Shown here in pieces: positions 58,223-64,000 of a DNA stretch of 64,000 bases. Position numbers and translations under genes: made by a program. The notes below the pieces were generated by a model that saw only the letters and a program-made list of their open reading frames with translations, had not been told where the DNA came from and did no database searches. Position 1 is the first letter of the stretch, and each line of letters begins with the position of its first letter. The stretch is from an uncultured Lachnospiraceae bacterium (GTDB lineage Bacteria; Bacillota; Clostridia; Lachnospirales; Lachnospiraceae). Location of the stretch: NCBI GenBank assembly GCA_910578085.1, contig CAJTPM010000010.1, positions 1 to 64,000 on the forward strand, read 5' to 3'.

Positions 58223-59452
58223 ATGAAAATATTTGAGGAACTGCAGGCCAGAGGTCTGCTTGCGCAGCTGACAGACGAGGAGGAGATTAAGGAACTGGTA
58301 AATGAGGGGAAGGCCACCTTTTATATTGGCTTTGATCCCACGGCGGACAGTCTCCATGTGGGCCACTTTATGGCGCTTTGCCTGATGAAGAGGCTGCAGA
58401 TGGCGGGCAATAAACCCATTGCGCTGATCGGCGGCGGTACGGGCATGATCGGCGATCCTTCCGGCAGGACGGATATGCGGAACATGATGACAACAGAGAT
58501 GATCGACCACAACTGCGACTGCTTTAAGAAACAGATGAGCCGCTTTATCGAGTTCGGCGAGGGAAAGGCCATGATGGTCAACAACGCCGAATGGCTCAGA
58601 GACTTAAATTATATTGAGTTTATCCGGGATGTCGGCGCCTGTTTTTCGGTGAATACCATGCTGCGGGCGGAGTGCTACAAACAGAGAATGGAGAAGGGAC
58701 TGAGCTTTCTGGAGTTTAACTACATGATCATGCAGTCCTACGATTTCCTGGAACTCTACAAACGCTACGGCTGTAATATGCAGTTCGGCGGGGATGACCA
58801 GTGGAGCAATATGTTGGGCGGTACGGAACTGATCCGGAAGAAACTGGGGAAAGATGCGTACGCGATGACCATTACGCTGCTTATGAATTCTGAAGGGAAG
58901 AAGATGGGCAAGACGCAGAAAGGGGCGGTGTGGCTGGATCCGAATAAGACGACTCCTTACGAGTTTTATCAGTACTGGCGTAATATCGGGGATGCTGACG
59001 TGCTTAAGTGCCTGCGGATGTTAACCTTTCTGCCCATCGAGCAGATTGATGAGATGGATAAATGGGAGGGCAGCCAGTTAAATGAGGCCAAGGATATACT
59101 GGCCTATGAACTGACAAATCTCGTCCATGGCGAGGAGGAAGCAGGAAAGGCGAAGGAAGCTTCCAGAGGGCTTTTCGGCGGAGGCGGCAGTATTGAAAAC
59201 ATGCCGAAGGCGGTGCTTAAGGAAACGGATTTCCAGGAGGGGAAAATCGATCTGATCGGGATGTTAACAGCTTGTGGATTAGTGGCTTCCCGCTCCGAGG
59301 GGAGACGGGCCATTGAACAGGGCGGCGTCAGTGTAAATGATGAGAAGGTGACGGATGTCAGGGCATCCTATGAGATGAATTTCTTTGACGGAGACGGTAT
59401 TATTTTAAAGAGAGGTAAGAAGAACTTTAAGAAACTGGTGTTGGAAGACTGA
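58223..59452 (+). CDS. tyrS: Tyrosyl-tRNA synthetase
   Basis: This 409-residue class I synthetase charges tRNA-Tyr. The HIGH motif is HVGHF (about 46), the KMSKS motif is 'GKKMGKTQKGAVW' (about 228), and the tyrosine pocket has 'FGGDDQWSNMLGGTELIRK'. A C-terminal S4-type RNA-binding domain starts near 340 ('GLVASRSEGRRAIEQGGVSV'). The enzyme is complete. It follows the VWA gene directly and is closed by the terminator at 59525-59566. No T-box leader is visible in the 32-bp gap, so it relies on the upstream transcript. Confidence 0.96.
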   Translation: MKIFEELQARGLLAQLTDEEEIKELVNEGKATFYIGFDPTADSLHVGHFMALCLMKRLQMAGNKPIALIGGGTGMIGDPSGRTDMRNMMTTEMIDHNCDCFKKQMSRFIEFGEGKAMMVNNAEWLRDLNYIEFIRDVGACFSVNTMLRAECYKQRMEKGLSFLEFNYMIMQSYDFLELYKRYGCNMQFGGDDQWSNMLGGTELIRKKLGKDAYAMTITLLMNSEGKKMGKTQKGAVWLDPNKTTPYEFYQYWRNIGDADVLKCLRMLTFLPIEQIDEMDKWEGSQLNEAKDILAYELTNLVHGEEEAGKAKEASRGLFGGGGSIENMPKAVLKETDFQEGKIDLIGMLTACGLVASRSEGRRAIEQGGVSVNDEKVTDVRASYEMNFFDGDGIILKRGKKNFKKLVLED

Positions 59453-59791
59453 CAGTATCCCGGGCGGGAGCGGGGCATATGTAAAGTATAGTATGGATTT
59501 ATAATGATATCCTGTAAAATCAGGCAAAAAGGCTGTAAGAGATTTAGGTTTCTTACGGCTTTTTTTATGCGCAGGGTAGAAAATCTCCTCTGTTCGATTG
59601 AGCAGGGCAGATCTGTTCGATTGCCTCTCATTTCATATTTGGCCTTATATCAAAAAAGTCCACAAAAAACATAAAAAATAAAAGCAGAATTATGACATGT
59701 GTCCTAACGGCTGAAGAAATACTATGATACAATCTATTTAAATTTCAGAGGAATTCAACCGAAAAATACAGCATATTGACAGGGGGTATGT
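59453..59791. other. Intergenic region after tyrS
   Basis: Apart from the terminator at 59525-59566, I see no gene in this stretch. TATGATACAAT near 59723-59734 could serve as a -10 region for the following kinase, but no convincing -35 is seen. Confidence 0.35.
59525..59566 (+). terminator. Terminator after tyrS
   Basis: AAAAAGGCTGTAAGA pairs with TCTTACGGCTTTTT, ending in a run of seven T. Confidence 0.85.
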
Positions 59792-60760
59792 ATGAAACAG
59801 AAAATAGTGGCTTGTATGGGAGACTGCAATATAGACACATCTGTTCCCATTAAGAAACTTCCCATAAAAGGAGGATGTACCCATACCGATCGCATCTGCC
59901 GGGGTTTAGGCGGAACGATGCTCAATGTGGCGACCGCACTCAGTAAACTGGGAATTGATTCTGTTCCGCTCACGTTTCTCGGTGATGACAGAGACGGTGA
60001 CGAAGTGGTGAAATATCTGTCGGAGAACGGAATTTCGGATAGAGGAATCGTCCGCTGCAAAGACTATATGACAGGAAATACGATTGCATTGGTGGAACCG
60101 GACGGAGAAAAGTACTGGATCGGCATACGGGAGAGAGCAGCTGATCTGCATATGAGTCTGGAAGAATCTTTTCGGGATATCTGTAAAGAGGCGGATGCGC
60201 TTTTTATCTCCGGAACAGTGATCAATGAAGGGATGGAAAGCCGCATGACGGCATTGGAACTGGCAAAACAGTGCCATAATCAGGGTGTGCTTGTGTTTCT
60301 TGATCCGAATCTCAGAGTTTTAGGAAATAAACTGAAACAGGATGCCGTAGAAATCTTTGAGAAAATCCTGCCCTATGTGGATGTACTGATACCAAATGAA
60401 GGAGAGGTGAAGATGCTGGGAGAGGATGAGGATTCAAGGAAGGCAGCAGAAAAGGTGCTGCATCAGGGAGCCGGGAAATTATGGGTGAAATGCGGCGGCA
60501 GAGGAAGCTTTTATATTTCAGAGACAGAATATGCGTATTTTGCGCCCAAGCAGATTTCTGTCGTAGATACGACAGGAGCCGGAGATTCTTTTACCGCCGC
60601 TGTGATCTATTGCAATATGGAACAGAAAACAATAGAGGAAACGGGAAAGTTCGCCAATGAATACGCAGGGTATTCTGTTACAAAATACGGAAGTATCGAG
60701 GCCTTTCCCGGGAGAGAGACTATAGAGATCATCAGAAAAAAAGTTTTTCGCGATCATTAA
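59792..60760 (+). CDS. PfkB-family carbohydrate or nucleoside kinase
   Basis: This 322-residue kinase of the ribokinase superfamily has an N-terminal 'CRGLGGTMLNVATALSKLGI' (substrate lid) and the C-terminal signature DTTGAGDSFTAAVIYCN (catalytic Asp near 264). It is at the head of the nucleoside-transport group, 134 bp before the BMP lipoprotein gene. It may therefore phosphorylate a nucleoside or ribose moiety brought in by that transporter. The N-terminal ~25 residues carry 'GDCNIDTSVPIKKLPIKGGC', a usual ribokinase start. The substrate is inferred from the neighbourhood. Confidence 0.75.
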   Translation: MKQKIVACMGDCNIDTSVPIKKLPIKGGCTHTDRICRGLGGTMLNVATALSKLGIDSVPLTFLGDDRDGDEVVKYLSENGISDRGIVRCKDYMTGNTIALVEPDGEKYWIGIRERAADLHMSLEESFRDICKEADALFISGTVINEGMESRMTALELAKQCHNQGVLVFLDPNLRVLGNKLKQDAVEIFEKILPYVDVLIPNEGEVKMLGEDEDSRKAAEKVLHQGAGKLWVKCGGRGSFYISETEYAYFAPKQISVVDTTGAGDSFTAAVIYCNMEQKTIEETGKFANEYAGYSVTKYGSIEAFPGRETIEIIRKKVFRDH

Positions 60761-60893
60761 ATCCGTGCATGTATCCCCTCATATCATGTCTTTCAGATAT
60801 TGGGCAGTTGTGCTTAACGGGGCGCAACGACTATGCCGGGGACGGATATCAGGAGATATTAAATTATAATTTATTATTCAAAGGAGGCAATTC

Positions 60894-61985
60894 ATGAAAA
60901 AGAAGGTATTAAGTATTATGCTGGCAACGGTGATGGTGTGCAGCCTTGCTGCATGCGGGAACAGTTCCGGGGAGAAGGCGCCGGAGCCTGACAACACGTC
61001 GGCTGAAACAGAGCCTGCCGCAGAGGCAGAACAGCCGGAAGCTGACACAGAGGAAGTACCGTCGGAAGAGACAGAGACTTTGGCGGATGTGCGTTTTGCT
61101 ATTGTGGCAAATAATTCAGTGGGCGACAAGGGGTTCTGTGATTTGAGTAACGAGGGGATCGAAAAGGCGGCAGCAGATTTTGGTGTAGAGTATAAGATCT
61201 TCAGCTGTAATAACGATTCCACGATCTATCTGGATACCATAAAAACTGCGGCGGAAAACTATGACGTTGTGTTCCTTGTGACAGGATACTTTTTTGACGA
61301 CGAGTTGAAAGAAGTGCAGGCAATGTATCCGGATACCAAATACATTTATATTGATGGCGAGACAGAACAGGAAGGGGCTGTTTCTGTGACCTACATGCAG
61401 AATGAGGGCGCTTTTCTGGCGGGATATCTGGCGGCGCTGATTTCGGAGACAGGAAAAGTTGGGTTTGTAGGCGGCGCGGACTGGCCGGTGATTCATGACT
61501 ATGAGGTTGGTTTTAAAGCAGGCGTGGAATATGCGGAAAACAGTGTGGAAGTTGTATCCAGATATACAAATGATCATTTTGATGCGGCACTTGGCAAAAC
61601 TACGGCAAAAGCCTGCTATGACGATGGCTGCGACGTGATTTTCCAGGCGGCTGGACCGGCAGGTCTGGGTGTATTGGAGGCGGCGGAAGAAAACGGCTTT
61701 CTGGCGATAGGCGTGGACACGGATCAGGGATATATGCAGCCGGGACATATCGTTTCTTCCATGTTAAAGCGTGTGGATACTTCGATCTATGACATCATAG
61801 AAAAGTGCAAAAACGGTGAGGAATTGGAATCCGCTTATGTATACAATGTGGCCAACGGAGGAATCTCTCTGGCAGATAACGAGTATTATCAGGAACTGGT
61901 TTCGGAGGAAAACAGAAATAAGGTAGATGAACTGGTCACCGCGATCACAAACGGGGAAGTGACGATTCCGAGTTATTATGATTGA
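60894..61985 (+). CDS. BMP-family substrate-binding lipoprotein (nucleoside importer)
   Basis: This 363-residue lipoprotein has a signal ending SLAAC (Cys near 21) and an acidic linker, then a BMP/PnrA-type periplasmic-binding fold. 'VRFAIVANNSVGDKGFCDLS' (about 62-82) and the hinge 'KVGFVGGADWPVIHDYEVGF' are visible, and 'SMLKRVDTSIYDIIEKCKNG' is near the C-terminus. BMP proteins bind nucleosides and pass them to a NupOPQ-type ABC importer, encoded just downstream. AAAGGAGG precedes the ATG. Confidence 0.88.
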   Translation: MKKKVLSIMLATVMVCSLAACGNSSGEKAPEPDNTSAETEPAAEAEQPEADTEEVPSEETETLADVRFAIVANNSVGDKGFCDLSNEGIEKAAADFGVEYKIFSCNNDSTIYLDTIKTAAENYDVVFLVTGYFFDDELKEVQAMYPDTKYIYIDGETEQEGAVSVTYMQNEGAFLAGYLAALISETGKVGFVGGADWPVIHDYEVGFKAGVEYAENSVEVVSRYTNDHFDAALGKTTAKACYDDGCDVIFQAAGPAGLGVLEAAEENGFLAIGVDTDQGYMQPGHIVSSMLKRVDTSIYDIIEKCKNGEELESAYVYNVANGGISLADNEYYQELVSEENRNKVDELVTAITNGEVTIPSYYD

Positions 61986-62104
61986 GAATGTCCGGTAACT
62001 GACAGCAGGGAGCGACAAAAACAGGACATGGCATTTGACCGAAAGTAAAAGTAAGGGGCAAAGGGACACAGGGATCTGTCCATTTGCCCCACGGAGGCAG
62101 AAAT

Positions 62105-63655
62105 ATGGGGAAAGAATACATCCAGTTAAGAGGCATAAAAAAGACCTTTCCAAACGGAGTCTGCGCATTGCGGGGGGCGGATCTGACGGTGTGCGAAGGG
62201 GAGATCCATGCGTTAGTGGGAGAGAATGCAGCCGGAAAGAGTACGTTAATGAACATTCTGTACGGTGTTTTAAAGGCGGATGCCGGAGAGATACTGATGA
62301 ATGGAGAACCTGTCCATATTGCGGATTCAAGCGATGCGATCCGTCTGGGAATCGGCATGGTCCATCAGCATTTTATGCTTGTGCCTTCCTTTACGGTACT
62401 GGAGAATATTGTCCTGGGAAGCGAGGACAAGTATAAAAATAAATTTGGCAAAATAGATTTTGAGCGAGCCCGGAAAGATATCCGGGAGATTATGAAACAG
62501 ATCGATGTGGATCTGGATCTGGACAGCGTAACCGGAAGCGTCACCATCGGACTGCAGAGCAAGATCGAAATTATTAAGGCTTTGTTTCGGGGAGCAAAAC
62601 TGTTAATACTGGATGAACCGACTACTGTGCTTGCCCCCACGGAAGTGGACTCCTTTTTTGAATTTCTGAGAAAACTGCGGGATAACGGGACGACCATGAT
62701 CTATATCTCCCACCGTATGCGGGAAATTTTTGATCTGACGGACCGCATTACGATTCTGAGAAAGGGAGAGACGATTTCTGATGTAAAGACCGATGAGGCG
62801 ACAATGGAGCAGATCAGCAGGGATATGCTGGGCTATGAGGTCACTGCTTTTGAACGGGACGAAAAAAGGATCGACAGAGCGGAAAGTAACTGCAGATTCC
62901 GTGTGGAAGGGCTTTGCATGTCCGGCAGACGCATCAATTTGGAGGATATTTCTTTTGAAATTTACGGGGGTGAAGTCCTGGGGATAGCCGGTATAGAAGG
63001 AAACGGACAGGTGGAACTGGCGGATGCCCTGATCGGACTGAAAAAAATACGTTCCGGAAAAATATTACTGGACGGCACGGATGTTGCCGGGGAGAGTATC
63101 AGCAAAAGGCGCGCCAGAAAGATGGCTTATATACCGGAGGATCGGATGCACAAAGGACTGGCGCAGAATTGTACGATCACGGATAATACAATAACCGGGC
63201 ATCTGAAAGAGGCGTTTCTGGGGAAAAAGAAAATTACGGTGAACTGGCCCGGGGCGGATTCTTATGCAACTGAGATCGCGAAAGAGTACAAAGTGGAAGG
63301 TTTCAGATCCTCAGATCAGCTGATTTCCGGCCTGTCGGGCGGAAATATGCAGAAGGTGATTATCGGCAGAGAACTGTATGACAGGCCTGCCATGACGATT
63401 CTTTCCCAGCCGACGGCGGGAATCGATTTTAACGCCCAGAGCATTATTCACGGAAAGATCAACGAGTTAAAGCGTGAGGGCTGTTCTTTTCTGTTGATCA
63501 GTGAGGATCTGGATGAGCTTGTGAGAATGTCCGACAGGATCTGTGTGCTCTGCAGGGGCAAACTGGTGAAAGAGTTTTCCGATCCGGAAGCCTTTGATCT
63601 GAATGAGATCGGATATTATATGACGGGAGTAAAAAAGGATGAAAATGATGGATAA
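62105..63655 (+). CDS. Nucleoside ABC transporter ATP-binding protein (NupO-like)
   Basis: This 516-residue protein has two ATPase domains, as in the NupO/YufO group of BMP-dependent nucleoside importers. Domain one has Walker A GENAAGKST (about 38; Ala where Gly is usual) and Walker B LLILDEP. Domain two has a degenerate Walker A ('GIEGNGQVELADALIG') and the signature 'LSGGNMQKVIIGREL', the normal state for the family. It starts at 62105 and overlaps the next permease by a few bases. It is the motor of the importer. Confidence 0.88.
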   Translation: MGKEYIQLRGIKKTFPNGVCALRGADLTVCEGEIHALVGENAAGKSTLMNILYGVLKADAGEILMNGEPVHIADSSDAIRLGIGMVHQHFMLVPSFTVLENIVLGSEDKYKNKFGKIDFERARKDIREIMKQIDVDLDLDSVTGSVTIGLQSKIEIIKALFRGAKLLILDEPTTVLAPTEVDSFFEFLRKLRDNGTTMIYISHRMREIFDLTDRITILRKGETISDVKTDEATMEQISRDMLGYEVTAFERDEKRIDRAESNCRFRVEGLCMSGRRINLEDISFEIYGGEVLGIAGIEGNGQVELADALIGLKKIRSGKILLDGTDVAGESISKRRARKMAYIPEDRMHKGLAQNCTITDNTITGHLKEAFLGKKKITVNWPGADSYATEIAKEYKVEGFRSSDQLISGLSGGNMQKVIIGRELYDRPAMTILSQPTAGIDFNAQSIIHGKINELKREGCSFLLISEDLDELVRMSDRICVLCRGKLVKEFSDPEAFDLNEIGYYMTGVKKDENDG

Positions 63656-64000
63656 ACTGAAAAAACGAAGCGGAACTGTGGAAGCGGTGATTCTGATTCT
63701 CATTTCCTGGAGCATTCTGTTTTTCCTGTGCGGGGAGAATCCGGTTCAGGTCGTAGGGTATATTATGTCCGGCTCCTTCAAGGATATGGGGGCGGTTGCC
63801 TCGGTGCTCAATAAAATTTTTCTGTTCTTTTTACTTGCCATAGCCTACGCCATACCGGATCAGGCCGGTCTGGCAAATGTAGGAATTGACGGACAGTTTA
63901 TTGCCGGCGGATTTTTTGCGGCGCTTTTGCCGCAGTTTGTCAATACGGGAAATCTGATGATCAATGTGGGACTTTCGGTTATTATCGCAATGTTTTTCGG
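63645..64000 (+). CDS. Nucleoside ABC transporter permease (NupP-like), partial
   Basis: This frame continues past the right edge. About 119 residues are visible: a basic start, then membrane segments at about 15-35, 55-75 and 95-119 with 'AIPDQAGLANVGIDGQFIAG', a block conserved in the first permease of BMP-type importers. Of the ATGs at 63639, 63645 and 63648 I prefer 63645, because AAGGA lies five bases before it. The start overlaps the stop of the ATPase gene. The second permease should lie just outside the window. Confidence 0.8.
   Translation, partial: MMDKLKKRSGTVEAVILILISWSILFFLCGENPVQVVGYIMSGSFKDMGAVASVLNKIFLFFLLAIAYAIPDQAGLANVGIDGQFIAGGFFAALLPQFVNTGNLMINVGLSVIIAMFF

Overview
The window looks like chromosomal DNA of a Gram-positive anaerobe of the Firmicutes, most likely a Lachnospiraceae (Clostridium cluster XIVa) gut bacterium. 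The grounds are the gene orders era/small YqzL-like gene/recO and rplS-lepB-rbgA-lepB-rnhB-ylqG-ylqH-yraN, a single-chain bacterial glycyl-tRNA synthetase, a very large CoA-dehydratase activase, DUF4349/DUF512 proteins, strong AGGAGG-type ribosome sites and TTGACA/TATAAT promoters. No rRNA, tRNA or CRISPR array was seen. The species cannot be named from the sequence.

Layout. Positions 1-5.4 kb are an AT-rich accessory region. It holds small unknown genes, an SH3 lipoprotein, an XRE regulator, a helix-turn-helix gene bracketed by GGGAAC repeats, and an AbiE-type toxin-antitoxin locus whose antitoxin is intact but whose toxin is a pseudogene. Positions 5.6-11.1 kb are a peptide-sensing and resistance module: a sensor kinase, a response regulator broken by a one-base frameshift, and a LanFEG/Bcr-like ABC transporter preceded by four half-sites at exact 11-bp spacing. 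A PIN-domain toxin-antitoxin pair (11.2-11.8 kb) and a 1436-residue 2-hydroxyacyl-CoA dehydratase activase follow (11.9-16.2 kb). From 16.6 to 25.7 kb are a rhomboid-like protein, a sigma-factor-like protein without region 4, an M16C protease, a DUF4349 protein, era, an 85-bp tandem repeat array, a YqzL-like gene and recO.

At 25.7-26.2 kb a scar of a conjugative element carries a RepA-like start that is fused by microhomology to the tail of a PTS EIIBCA gene. Only the EIIA domain survives, next to an amylosucrase. Then come a membrane protein, a lipoprotein, glyQS, alaS, a YesL-like protein, rpsU (minus strand, 58 residues), xpt, an ABC ATPase pseudogene and a membrane-anchored endonuclease/phosphatase-fold protein (28.7-38.9 kb).

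Positions 39.0-45.6 kb are a housekeeping run: rplS, two signal peptidases around rbgA, rnhB, the flagellar-export-like ylqG/ylqH, yraN and pgeF. prs lies opposite. At 47-49 kb an XRE regulator sits beside a repeat-containing secreted protein and a lipoprotein whose promoters share an AGTATACT-type motif. Then come DUF512, der, plsY and gpsA (one lipid and ribosome-biogenesis run), a zinc-ribbon membrane protein with its partner, a leader of four hairpins ahead of a MoxR-ATPase/VWA pair, tyrS, a PfkB sugar kinase and a BMP-type nucleoside ABC importer that runs off the right edge.

The best candidates for something little described are the sigma-like protein lacking region 4 with its unknown neighbour, the hairpin-rich leader of the MoxR/VWA operon, the GGGAAC-flanked helix-turn-helix gene, and the shared hairpin leaders of the left accessory region. 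All calls come from reading the sequence. No database search was run.
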